DNA of 47,893 bases from Defluviicoccus sp. (GTDB taxonomy: Bacteria; Pseudomonadota; Alphaproteobacteria; MPNO01). Location: positions 13,920 to 61,812 of the forward strand of contig JAPPIT010000227.1 in the NCBI GenBank assembly GCA_028820505.1, read 5' to 3'. Shown here one piece after another: positions 25,765 through 34,046 of this stretch. Both the position numbers and the translations under genes were made by a program. Numbering within the stretch: the first letter of the stretch is position 1; the number at the start of each line of letters is the position of its first letter. Below the pieces are notes generated by a model. The model worked only from the letters and a program-made list of their open reading frames with translations. It did not search any database and was not told the DNA's origin.

Positions 25765-26316
25765 CTACCCCTCCAGATGCGACGGCCATTCGGCCGGGGG
25801 CTCGGCGCCGACCACGTTAGCCATCATCGCGGTCTTGCAGAAATGGCCGATGACGCCGACCAGGTCGGCGAGGCGGCGATAGCCGAGCGTTTCCTGAGCC
25901 GCCCCGAACCCGGCGTCGCCCAGCGTGCCTGTTTCCAGCAACTCCCGCGCCGCGTCATGGACGGCCGCGTCCTCGCGGCTGGCGAAGTCGGGCCGCTCGC
26001 GCGCGTTCACCGCATCGACGACCGAACGGTCGAGACCCGCCTCGAGCGCCATGCGCGCCTGCGCCGCCCAGGGATAGGCGGCATTCCAGCGGCGCGCGAC
26101 GAGGAGCGCCGCCAGGCGGAGCTGCGGCAGGGTCAGCGAGCAGCGGTTCTCGAAATAGTCGGTCGCAGCGTTGTTGGTCTCCCACATGCCGGGCGCGTAG
26201 GCATAGCCCACGGCCGGCCCCCGGCCGACACGGCCGGTCTGCGCCATGGTGGCGTCGTAGACCCGCTTCTGCTCCTCGTCCATCCGCTCCCGGTCGAGCG
26301 CGGGTATTCTGGTCAT
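25765..26316 (-). CDS. Carboxymuconolactone decarboxylase-like protein
   Basis: 183 residues. Start TRIPALDRERMDEEQKRVYDATMA is typical of CMD/AhpD-like proteins with a long N-terminal helix. The core is PQLRLAALLVARRWNAAYPWAAQARMALEAGLDRSVVDAV; the redox cysteines are replaced (WNAAYPWAAQ), so peroxidatic activity is unlikely. The C-terminal YRRLADLVGVIGHFCKTAMMANVVG is family-typical. It is downstream of the VOC gene by 32 bases on the same strand. It is the third CMD-like gene in the window. Confidence 0.83.
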   Translation of the reverse strand: MTRIPALDRERMDEEQKRVYDATMAQTGRVGRGPAVGYAYAPGMWETNNAATDYFENRCSLTLPQLRLAALLVARRWNAAYPWAAQARMALEAGLDRSVVDAVNARERPDFASREDAAVHDAARELLETGTLGDAGFGAAQETLGYRRLADLVGVIGHFCKTAMMANVVGAEPPAEWPSHLEG

Positions 26317-26348
26317 GGTTCCAACTCCCTTTCCCGGGGCGCGCGGCT

Positions 26349-26732
26349 TCAGACCGGCCGGCCCGATGTATGCGAGGACGTAATCTTGAGGCGGTAGCCG
26401 TCGGTGAACGGGATAGTGAACGAGCTGTGGATCGATCCCGAGGCAATCTCCGACGGGTCCAGCCCCATCCCGCGATAGCGCGCGTGGGTCTCCGCGACGT
26501 CGTCGACCATCAGGTCGATCGGCGCCATCCGGCCGGGCTCGACCTCATGCTCCCCGGCGCGGACGATCAGGTGCGTCCCGCCGCGCAGCTCCAGCACCGC
26601 GAAATTGTCGTGCCTGGTCACCGGCCGGAGGCCCAGCCGCTCCAGCAGGTCGCAGGCCGAATGCAGGTCGTTCACGTCCATTCTCACATGGCCGACCGCG
26701 ACCGGGGGTCTCGCATCGTCCGACTGCGTCAT
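26349..26732 (-). CDS. VOC (glyoxalase/dioxygenase fold) protein
   Basis: 127 residues with a vicinal-oxygen-chelate fold: VGHVRMDVNDLHSACDLLERLGLR, FAVLELRGGTHLIVRAG, PIDLMVDDVAETHARYRGMGL and FTIPFTDGYRLKITSS. Metal-ligand positions (H in GHVRM, E or H in the middle) are only partly evident, so catalysis is uncertain. GGGAG six bases before ATG 26732 on the minus strand favours this start over ATG 26747. It probably forms a two-gene unit with the CMD gene downstream and is divergent from the luciferase-like gene. Confidence 0.82.
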   Translation of the reverse strand: MTQSDDARPPVAVGHVRMDVNDLHSACDLLERLGLRPVTRHDNFAVLELRGGTHLIVRAGEHEVEPGRMAPIDLMVDDVAETHARYRGMGLDPSEIASGSIHSSFTIPFTDGYRLKITSSHTSGRPV

Positions 26733-26831
26733 ACCGCGCTCTCCCATAGCCTAGCCGGGGGTTCCCCGGGGCATTTTGCAACGCCCGCCCCGCCGATACC
26801 ATGACCCCGCCGGCGGACGGAGGTTCGAGGA

Positions 26832-27896
26832 ATGAAATTCGGCTATTTCACGTTGAGCGACAACCGCTATCCCGACAATCCCCGGACCCCGGAGACCTTC
26901 ATGACGGAGATCCGCGATCAGGCGGTCTTCGCCGAGTCGCTCGGCATGAGCTCGGCCTGGATCGGCGAGCATCACTTCAACCGGCGGGGCTGCGTACCCA
27001 TGCCCTCGCTGGTCCTAGCGTCGGTCGCCGCGGCGACGACCTGCATCCGGCTGGGCCCGGCGGTCGTGGTCCTGCCGATTCACCATCCGGTCCAGGTCGC
27101 GGAGGAATGGGCAACTCTCGACGTGCTGTCGGGCGGGCGCGTCGATTTCGCGCTCGGCCGCGGCTACGACAGTCACGAATACGCGCCGTTTGGCGCCGAT
27201 TTCCAGGCCTCCGCCGAGGTCTTCGCCGAAGGCGTCGAGCTCCTCTACCGCTGCTGGAACGACGACGGCCGAACGACTTTCGAGGGCAAGCACTACGCGG
27301 TGCACGACATCGAGGTCTGTCCCAAGCCGGTGCAAAAACCGTTCGTGCCCTATATGGGCTCGTTTTCGCGATACAGCATGGAGGTGGCGGCGCGCTATCG
27401 ATGGAACCTGATGCTCGCCCCCTTCGCCGCCGCGCTGGTGTTCGGCGGGCTGGACGAGGCGGTCGCCGCCTACCGGGAGGTCTGCGACGCGGCGGAGACC
27501 GAACCCGGGCGCGTCAAATGCAGCTATTTCGTCCAGATCGCCGACACGCCAGCGGAAGAATCGGCCGCAAAGGAACGGCTGCTCGACTACTTCACCATGT
27601 CGGGGACCAGGCACAAGGGAATCATGGGCGCGAAGCTACCGCCGACGATGGAATACTATCGCCGCATCGGCAAGGCGCTGGCGGATCTCCGCACCGAGGA
27701 TCTGGGGCCCAACTCGATCCTTCTGGGCCCGCCGCAGGCGATCGTCGACCGGCTGGGCGAGGTCGCGGAGACGGGGGTCGAAGAGGTGATTCTCTACTTC
27801 AACTACGGCCGGAAGCCGGATGCGATGGTCCGCGAGCAGATGGAGCGGTTCATGGCCGAGGTGGCGCCCGCCCTGGGCAACGGCCCCCGGTCGTAA
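26832..27896 (+). CDS. LLM class flavin-dependent monooxygenase (luciferase-like)
   Basis: 354 residues with the bacterial-luciferase-like TIM barrel. KFGYFTLSDNRYPDNP, AESLGMSSAWIGEHHFNRRG, IRLGPAVVVLPIHHPVQVAEEWATLDVLSGGRVDFALGRGYD are standard for this family. The last segment (LLGPPQAIVDRLGEVAETGVEEVILYFNYG) is the usual C-terminal signature. It needs reduced FMN supplied by a separate reductase, which I do not see here. The location next to CMD, VOC and FAH genes fits an oxidative degradation role. Confidence 0.9.
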   Translation: MKFGYFTLSDNRYPDNPRTPETFMTEIRDQAVFAESLGMSSAWIGEHHFNRRGCVPMPSLVLASVAAATTCIRLGPAVVVLPIHHPVQVAEEWATLDVLSGGRVDFALGRGYDSHEYAPFGADFQASAEVFAEGVELLYRCWNDDGRTTFEGKHYAVHDIEVCPKPVQKPFVPYMGSFSRYSMEVAARYRWNLMLAPFAAALVFGGLDEAVAAYREVCDAAETEPGRVKCSYFVQIADTPAEESAAKERLLDYFTMSGTRHKGIMGAKLPPTMEYYRRIGKALADLRTEDLGPNSILLGPPQAIVDRLGEVAETGVEEVILYFNYGRKPDAMVREQMERFMAEVAPALGNGPRS

Positions 27897-27959
27897 CGAC
27901 CTTCGCAGCCGCGCGGGACGGAGCGGGAAAACGCGTGCCCGTTTGGCCATTCCGCGGGC

Positions 27960-27986
27960 GGCGACCTATATAATCGTATAGTCGCC
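27960..27986 (+). promoter_or_regulatory. Inverted repeat enclosing a TATAAT box before the ABC exporter operon
   Basis: Arms GGCGAC (27960-27965) and GTCGCC (27981-27986), extended inward by TATA on each side with one extra base, enclose a perfect -10 box TATAAT (27969-27974). The -35 is unclear. The first start codon of the exporter operon is about 45 bases downstream. A repressor bound here could block the promoter. A second GC-rich near-palindrome (GGGCGCCC...GGGTGCCC) follows at 27987-28009. Confidence 0.5.
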
Positions 27987-28030
27987 GGGCGCCCGATCCA
28001 GGGTGCCCGGCGCGAGCGTTCCGGTTGGAA

Positions 28031-29938
28031 ATGAGTCCAGACAGCAGCCCCGCGCAAAGTATCGAACCTGACCGAGGCACACCGCCGGAGACCCGTCCCC
28101 GCGCCTATGCCCGCGCCTACGCCGGCATGGAGGACGGTTCCGGGCCGGCCGACCGGGAGATCGTCTGGCGGATCGTCAGGATCGTCCTGCGGTTCCGCGG
28201 GGGCGTCGCCGTGGCCCTGCTGGCGATGGTGGCCGCGTCCGCCTTCCAGCTCGCCATTCCGGGCCTCGTCGGCGATGCGGTCGACGGCGCGCGGCGACTG
28301 CTCCAGGACGGCGTCGCCACCCGGGAAGCCGCCCGTTCCGCGCTCTGGCACACGGCGTTCCTGCTGCTGGCGGTGTGGATCCTGCGCGGGCTGTTCACGC
28401 TCGCGCACAACTACAGCGGAGAAGCGGTAGGCCACCGGCTCGCGCACGATCTCAGGCTGACCTTCTACCAGAAGCTCCAGCGCCTCGGCTTCTCCTTCCA
28501 CGACCGGGTCCATACGGGCGAGCTGATCACCCGCGGCATGCTCGACCTCGAAGGGGTCCGGATGCTGATCAACCACGGGCTGCTGCGCGCGGTACAGATG
28601 GTCGTGCTGGTCGCCGCCGGCGCGTTCTTGCTTCTCTCGACCGACCTCGTCCTCGGGCTGCTGAGCCTCAGCTTCGTCCCCTATATCGCCTGGCGGTCGA
28701 CGACGACGCGGCTCAGGCTGCGTTACCTGTGGAACCTGTTCCAGGACCGGATGGCGGTGCTGGGCCGGATCATGGACGAGAACCTGACCGGCATCCGGGT
28801 GGTCCGCGCGTTCGGCGCGGAGCGGTTCGAGCTGGCGAAATACGACCGGTCGGCGGCCGAGGCGCTCAGGCTCTCGTCGCGACGCATCGACGTGCGCGTC
28901 GCCTCGACGACCGAGATGACCTTCGCCTATTTCGTCGCGATGGGGCTCGTGCTCTGGGTCGGCGGCGAGCGCGTGATCGCGGGGACCATGACGGTGGGAA
29001 CGCTGACCGAGTTCCTGACCTTCATCACCATCCTGCAACTCCCGGTGCGCTCGCTCGGGCTGGTGGTGAATTCGTTTGCGCGCGGCTCGTCCTGCGGCGC
29101 ACGGCTGTTCGCGGTGATCGACCTCGAGCCGGCCATACGGGATGCCGACGACGCGCGGGAGCTCGAAGTCGGCGACGGCACGGTCCGGTTCGAGAACGTG
29201 AGCTTCGCCTATGACGAGGACGGCCCGCTCGCGCTCGATCGCGTCTCCTTCGAGGTGAAGCGCGGCCGGACCCTCGGGATCGTCGGCCCGCCGGGAAGCG
29301 GCAAGTCGACCGTCGCGCATCTGCTGCCGCGCTATTACGACGTCACCGGCGGGCGCATCGCCATAGACGGGCAGGACATCCGCGACGTCACGCTCGACAG
29401 CCTGCGCCGCGCGGTTCGGATCGTGCAGCAGGATCCGTTTCTGTTCACCGCCTCGATCGACAACAACATCGCCTACGGCGATCCGTGGTCGGAGGAACGC
29501 CCGATCAGGGACGCTGCCGGTCTCGCCCAGATCGACGGCTTCATCGGGCAACTCGCCGAGGGCTACGAGACCCTGGTGGGCGAGCGCGGCGTGTCGCTGT
29601 CGGGAGGGCAGAAACAGCGCGTGGCGATCGCCCGGACCGCGCTGCTGGACCCGGCCGTGCTGGTGTTCGACGATTCGACCGCGGCGATCGACGCGGCGAC
29701 GGAGAGCCATATACGGGAGGCGCTGGCCGAACGCGCGGAGAGCACCGCCAGGATCGTCGTCTCCCACCGGCTCGCCGCGATCCGCGACGCGGACGAGATC
29801 CTCGTGCTGGAGGCCGGGCGAACGATCGAGCGCGGAACGCACGAATCGCTGATCGCGAAGGGCGGCCATTACGCGAAGATCTTCGCGATGCAAAGCCGGG
29901 AAGACATCGCCGGCGGGTTGCAGGGGGCGGCGGAATGA
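28031..29938 (+). CDS. ABC exporter subunit A (heterodimeric type, degenerate Walker B)
   Basis: 635 residues: a six-helix membrane domain (about 50-340) followed by an ATPase domain. Walker A is GPPGSGKST (419-427), the signature LSGGQKQR (523-530) is canonical, but Walker B is VLVFDDSTAAID, with D548 where the catalytic glutamate normally is. The H-loop (VVSHRL) is present. In known heterodimeric exporters (LmrCD, BmrCD, TM287/288, TmrAB) one half has exactly this substitution. I chose ATG 28031; TTG 28025 adds two residues. It overlaps the next gene by four bases, so the subunits are made together. Substrate is probably a lipid, drug or peptide. Confidence 0.92.
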   Translation: MSPDSSPAQSIEPDRGTPPETRPRAYARAYAGMEDGSGPADREIVWRIVRIVLRFRGGVAVALLAMVAASAFQLAIPGLVGDAVDGARRLLQDGVATREAARSALWHTAFLLLAVWILRGLFTLAHNYSGEAVGHRLAHDLRLTFYQKLQRLGFSFHDRVHTGELITRGMLDLEGVRMLINHGLLRAVQMVVLVAAGAFLLLSTDLVLGLLSLSFVPYIAWRSTTTRLRLRYLWNLFQDRMAVLGRIMDENLTGIRVVRAFGAERFELAKYDRSAAEALRLSSRRIDVRVASTTEMTFAYFVAMGLVLWVGGERVIAGTMTVGTLTEFLTFITILQLPVRSLGLVVNSFARGSSCGARLFAVIDLEPAIRDADDARELEVGDGTVRFENVSFAYDEDGPLALDRVSFEVKRGRTLGIVGPPGSGKSTVAHLLPRYYDVTGGRIAIDGQDIRDVTLDSLRRAVRIVQQDPFLFTASIDNNIAYGDPWSEERPIRDAAGLAQIDGFIGQLAEGYETLVGERGVSLSGGQKQRVAIARTALLDPAVLVFDDSTAAIDAATESHIREALAERAESTARIVVSHRLAAIRDADEILVLEAGRTIERGTHESLIAKGGHYAKIFAMQSREDIAGGLQGAAE

Positions 29939-31809
29939 ACGTCGGCGCCGAAACAGCCCGCCCGCCCCGCGCCGTCGTAGGCTCGCAGATCAGCCGCGAC
30001 GAGGAGATATTCGGCGCGGCCTACGACCGCCGCGTGGCGCGCCGTTTCGGTGCCTTCGTGCGGCCCTATCTGCGCTGGCTATTCTTCGCCATGGGCGCCG
30101 TCATGGTCTTTACCGGTGCCCAGCTCCTGATCCCGCTGGTCATCCGCCATGCGATCGACCACGCGATCCTGGCCGACGGCGGCGACGTCGTGGAATTGCA
30201 GCTTACCGCCGCGGTCTTCGGCGTGGTGATCCTGGTCAGTTATGGCGCCAATTACATGCAGGACCGGCTGGTCGGGCATATCGGCGAGCACGTGATCTTC
30301 GACCTTCGCCGCGCCATGTTCGCCCATCTCCAGGACGTTTCGCTCTCCTTCATGGACAAGACGGAGGTGGGGCGGATGATGTCCCGGCTCCAGGGCGACG
30401 TGAACTCGCTCCAGGAATTCCTCGAGAACTCGGTGACCGCCCTCGGCGATCTGCTGCTTCTGATCGGCATCGTCGTGATCATGCTGTCGCTCCATCTGGA
30501 GCTCGGCCTGCTTACCCTGGTGCTGGTCCCGACGCTCGCGCTGGTCCGGATGGTCTGGCTGCCGCGCGCGCGGGTCGCGTTCCGCCGGGCGCGCGAGACC
30601 AACTCCGTCGCCAACGGGGCGCTTGCCGAGGCGATCCATGCGGTCCGCACCGTGCAGGGCATGCGCCGCGAGAACGTGAACTTCGTGCTCTACGGCGACA
30701 AGGCGGCCGAGAACCTGAACGCCCATCTGCGCGCGGCGCGGTACGCCCAGGTGATGGTCCCCATCGTCGATACCCTGACCGGGGCGGCGCTCGCGATTGT
30801 CGTGGTGCTCGGAGGGTCGCTGGTGCTCGACGGCGCGCTGGAGATCGGGGTGATGGTCGCCTTCGTGTTCTACGTCCAGCGCTTCTTCGACCCGATCCGC
30901 TCGCTCACCATCCAGTACAGCATCATGCAGCGCGCGATGGCCTCGGGGCAGCGGATTTTCGAGGTGCTCGACGTCCCGCTCGCCATCGTCGACAAGCCGG
31001 GGGCGCTGTCTCCCAAGCGGATGCGGGGCGCGATCGCGCTGGAGGACGTGACCTTCGGCTACAACCCCGGCCAGCCGGTGCTGCACGGGGTGACCTTCAG
31101 CGTTTCGCCGGGCGAGACGGTGGCACTGGTCGGGCCGACCGGTTCGGGCAAGACCAGCATCACCGCCCTCCTCCACCGGTTCTACGACGTCTGGGAAGGG
31201 CGGGTGTCGATCGACGGGCGCGACGTGCGGGAATATGCACGGGCGGCGCTCGGCCGGCATATCGCGATGGTGCTGCAGGACCCCTATCTGTTCACCGGCA
31301 CGGTGCTCGACAACATCCGTTTCTCGACCGAGCACGCGACGCGGGAGGATATCGAGCGCGCGGCCCGAATCGTCGGGGCGCACGATTTCATCTCCCAGCT
31401 GGCGGACGGCTACGACACCGTGCTGGACCAGCAGGGGCGCAACCTGTCGCTCGGCCAGCGCCAGTTGCTGAGCTTCGCCCGCGCGCTGGTCGCCGACACG
31501 CCGATCCTGATCCTCGACGAGGCGACGGCGAATATCGACTCCTACACCGAGCGCCGGATCCAGGTCGCGCTCGAACGGCTGTTGGAGGGGCGCACCGGCA
31601 TCGTCATCGCGCACCGGCTGGCCACCGTGCGCGGCGCCGACCGGATCCTCGTCCTCAACGAGGGCCGGATCGTCGAGAGCGGGACCCACGACTCGCTGAT
31701 CGCGGCGCAGGGCCTCTATGCCCGGCTGCACGCGTTCAACTACGCCTCCTTCGACGACATCCCGGACGATCTCGCCGCGCAGGCGGCGGGCACGCCGGCG
31801 CGCACCTGA
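29935..31809 (+). CDS. ABC exporter subunit B (heterodimeric type, catalytic Walker B)
   Basis: 624 residues with the same architecture. Walker A is GPTGSGKTS (400-408), Walker B ILILDEATANID has the catalytic E529, and AHRLATV is the H-loop. Its signature is LSLGQRQ (504-510), a departure from LSGGQ. Pairing with subunit A gives one complete ATP site (its DE plus the partner's LSGGQ) and one degenerate site, as in characterised asymmetric exporters. The extra ~45-residue N-terminus before the first helix is usual for this group. ATG 29935 overlaps the upstream stop (ATGA). Confidence 0.92.
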   Translation: MNVGAETARPPRAVVGSQISRDEEIFGAAYDRRVARRFGAFVRPYLRWLFFAMGAVMVFTGAQLLIPLVIRHAIDHAILADGGDVVELQLTAAVFGVVILVSYGANYMQDRLVGHIGEHVIFDLRRAMFAHLQDVSLSFMDKTEVGRMMSRLQGDVNSLQEFLENSVTALGDLLLLIGIVVIMLSLHLELGLLTLVLVPTLALVRMVWLPRARVAFRRARETNSVANGALAEAIHAVRTVQGMRRENVNFVLYGDKAAENLNAHLRAARYAQVMVPIVDTLTGAALAIVVVLGGSLVLDGALEIGVMVAFVFYVQRFFDPIRSLTIQYSIMQRAMASGQRIFEVLDVPLAIVDKPGALSPKRMRGAIALEDVTFGYNPGQPVLHGVTFSVSPGETVALVGPTGSGKTSITALLHRFYDVWEGRVSIDGRDVREYARAALGRHIAMVLQDPYLFTGTVLDNIRFSTEHATREDIERAARIVGAHDFISQLADGYDTVLDQQGRNLSLGQRQLLSFARALVADTPILILDEATANIDSYTERRIQVALERLLEGRTGIVIAHRLATVRGADRILVLNEGRIVESGTHDSLIAAQGLYARLHAFNYASFDDIPDDLAAQAAGTPART

Positions 31810-31812
31810 TCC

Positions 31813-33072
31813 GTGACATCCTCCGACCGAACGGCGATCCGCCAAGGCTACGTCATCTACGCCGTCCTCTGCGCCGGGCTGGTGGCGAGCCAGTTCTTCC
31901 GGGTCTCGAACGCCGTCATCGCGCCGGAGCTGATGGCCGACCTCGCCATCGGCACCGAGACCATGGGCGTGGTCAACGGGACCTATTTCCTCGCCTTCGC
32001 CGCGATGCAGATCCCGGCCGGCATGTTGCTCGACCGGTACGGCGCGCGGCGGATGGTCCCCGGCCTGTTTGTCCTCGCCGTCGCCGGTTCGGTGCTCTAC
32101 GCCGCCGCGCAGAGCGGGCCGGAGCTGATCGCGGGCCGCGCCCTGATCGGCATCGGCTGCGCGCTCGGGCTGATGGGCCCGATGGTGGTGATCGCCCGCT
32201 GGTTCGAGCCGGAGCGCTACGCGAGGCTGATCTCGCTTCTGTTCACCGTCGGCGGGTTGGGCTCCCTGATGGCCTCGACTCCGCTCGCCGCGGTCTCGGA
32301 AGCGATCGGCTGGCGCGGCGCCTTCTACCTCATGGCGGTGCTGACGGGCGTCATCGCCGTCCTGATTTATCTGATCGTCCGCGACGCGCCGCCCGGGTCG
32401 TCCCACGAGGGACCCCGGAGGGAAACGATGGGCGAGATGTGGCGCGGCCTGCGCGAGGTCCTGGCGCTTCGCGAAATGTGGTGGATCTGCGCCGTCCAGT
32501 TCGTCAGCTACGGGACGATGCTCACCATCGTGGGGCTTTGGGCCGGCCCCTATCTCAACGACGTCCACGGGCTCCGCGGGGTGGATCGCGGCAATGCGCT
32601 GCTGGGCCTCAATATCCTGCTGTTCGCCGCCGTGATGCTGTTCTCCCAGACGGAGCGCTGGCTCGATTCGCGCAAGAAGGCGGTCATGGGCGGCGGCTGC
32701 GCCGCGGTCGCCGTCCTTCTCGTCCTCGCGTTCGTTCCGGGCCCCGGGCTGTGGGCCGCGCTCGCCCTCCTCGCACTCTTCACCATGGCCAGCGCGTTCT
32801 TCATGCTGATCCACGCGCACGCGAGGGCGATCCTGCCCGACCGTCTGATCGGGCGCGGGCTCACCCTTCAAAACCTCTCGGTGATGCTGGGCGTGTTCGT
32901 CATCCAGGCGCTGACCGGCGTGATCGTGGGCTCCTTCGGCCCGGAAGGGTCGGAGGCGCCGGAAATCGCCTATCGCGCGGCCTTCGGGTTCCTCGCCCTG
33001 AGCCTGGCGGCCGGACTCGCCTTCTACGCCAGGATCGCCGACGTCTCGCCGCGCGGGAGCGAAACCGGGTAA
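31813..33072 (+). CDS. MFS transporter
   Basis: 419 residues with about twelve hydrophobic helices. LDRYGARRMVPG after helix 2 is the MFS motif A (G-x-x-x-D-R-x-G-x-R-R), and a loop with HEGPRRETMGEMWRGL links the two halves. Substrate cannot be assigned. It begins with GTG 31813, three bases after the ABC exporter gene, so all three genes probably form one efflux operon. The stop lies seven bases from the convergent oxygenase-like gene. Confidence 0.88.
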   Translation: MTSSDRTAIRQGYVIYAVLCAGLVASQFFRVSNAVIAPELMADLAIGTETMGVVNGTYFLAFAAMQIPAGMLLDRYGARRMVPGLFVLAVAGSVLYAAAQSGPELIAGRALIGIGCALGLMGPMVVIARWFEPERYARLISLLFTVGGLGSLMASTPLAAVSEAIGWRGAFYLMAVLTGVIAVLIYLIVRDAPPGSSHEGPRRETMGEMWRGLREVLALREMWWICAVQFVSYGTMLTIVGLWAGPYLNDVHGLRGVDRGNALLGLNILLFAAVMLFSQTERWLDSRKKAVMGGGCAAVAVLLVLAFVPGPGLWAALALLALFTMASAFFMLIHAHARAILPDRLIGRGLTLQNLSVMLGVFVIQALTGVIVGSFGPEGSEAPEIAYRAAFGFLALSLAAGLAFYARIADVSPRGSETG

Positions 33073-33079
33073 TCCGCCG

Positions 33080-34042
33080 TCAAGCGATTCCGGCGGTGAT
33101 CGTCGTCACCTGGCGGCGCCGGTAGTCGCCGGCGCGGACGGGCGGATGGCGGGCTTTCTCGCCGGGACGCCTGCAGGTCTCGATGCACTCGATCGTCGCG
33201 TCGTAGTTGGGATGGGCGAAAAAGGCGATCGACAACCGGCCGGTGCCGCCGCCCGGCGCCGGGTTGGCGACGCGGTGCAGATTCGACAGCCACCGGTCGT
33301 TGGTCCAGGTCATCATCAGGTCGCCGATATTGACGATGAAGCTGTCGGCGGGCGGGATCACGTCGATCCATTCCCCGTCGCGGCCGCGCACCTGGAGCCC
33401 GCCCGGGCTGTCGTCGGCGAGCAAAATCGTGTGGCTGCCGAAATCGGTATGCGCGCCGCAGCGGAGCTGTCCCTCGTCCGGCGGTTCGGGCTGCGCCGGG
33501 TAATGCAGCAGCCTGACGGTGCTCGCGTGGCGGTCGAACTTGTCGAGAAAAAACTCTCCCGACAGCACCAGGGCATCCGCGAAGATCCGGAGGAGCTCCA
33601 CGTTGAGCGCCTCGACCGCGCGGTAATAGGCCTTGAGCGCGGCCACCGTATCGTCGGCGCCGGGCGGCCAGATATTGTCCTGATAGGCGAACCCGGCCTC
33701 GGGCGCGACGTAGTAGGGATCGTCGGGCAGGTCGAACGGCCCGAAGATGAAGCCCTCGCGGAGGTCGGCGGGCGCCCTGTCGGTCCGGGTCGAACCGTTG
33801 AACTCCGACTGGAAGGGTGTGTAGCCCCGGTTGAGCGTGCCCGCGGCGTCGGCGAACGCGGCCTTTTCCTTCTCCGGCCGGGAGAAGAGCGCACGGGCGG
33901 CGGTGCGCGTGGCCTCGATGGTCGCGGGCGGCACGCCGTGACCCGCGACGACGAGAAAGCCGATCTCCTCGACCGCGCACGCGACGTCCCGGGCGACTTC
34001 TTCACGGCCGCGGGAAATGTCGATGACGGGGACGGCGCTCAC
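33080..34042 (-). CDS. Isopenicillin N synthase-like 2-oxoglutarate/Fe(II) oxygenase
   Basis: 320 residues. The N-terminal domain begins VPVIDISRGREEVARDVACAVEEIGF, and GFLVVAGHGVP follows. The iron site is H198-x-D200 in GAHTDFGSHTILL and H256 in SNLHRVAN; R269-x-S271 (RLSIAFFAHP) binds 2-oxoglutarate, or the substrate carboxylate in the IPNS type. All key residues are present, so it should be active. Such enzymes oxidise small molecules, including antibiotics, plant hormones and amino acids. It is four bases downstream of an MFS gene and is the last gene of a ParDE-led operon. Confidence 0.9.
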   Translation of the reverse strand: MSAVPVIDISRGREEVARDVACAVEEIGFLVVAGHGVPPATIEATRTAARALFSRPEKEKAAFADAAGTLNRGYTPFQSEFNGSTRTDRAPADLREGFIFGPFDLPDDPYYVAPEAGFAYQDNIWPPGADDTVAALKAYYRAVEALNVELLRIFADALVLSGEFFLDKFDRHASTVRLLHYPAQPEPPDEGQLRCGAHTDFGSHTILLADDSPGGLQVRGRDGEWIDVIPPADSFIVNIGDLMMTWTNDRWLSNLHRVANPAPGGGTGRLSIAFFAHPNYDATIECIETCRRPGEKARHPPVRAGDYRRRQVTTITAGIA

Positions 34043-34046
34043 CGGG

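Noticed and set aside
30079-32871. A 930-codon open frame opposite the ABC/MFS genes
   Set aside because: Composition is histidine/arginine/aspartate-rich with no fold, and it mirrors real genes on the other strand.
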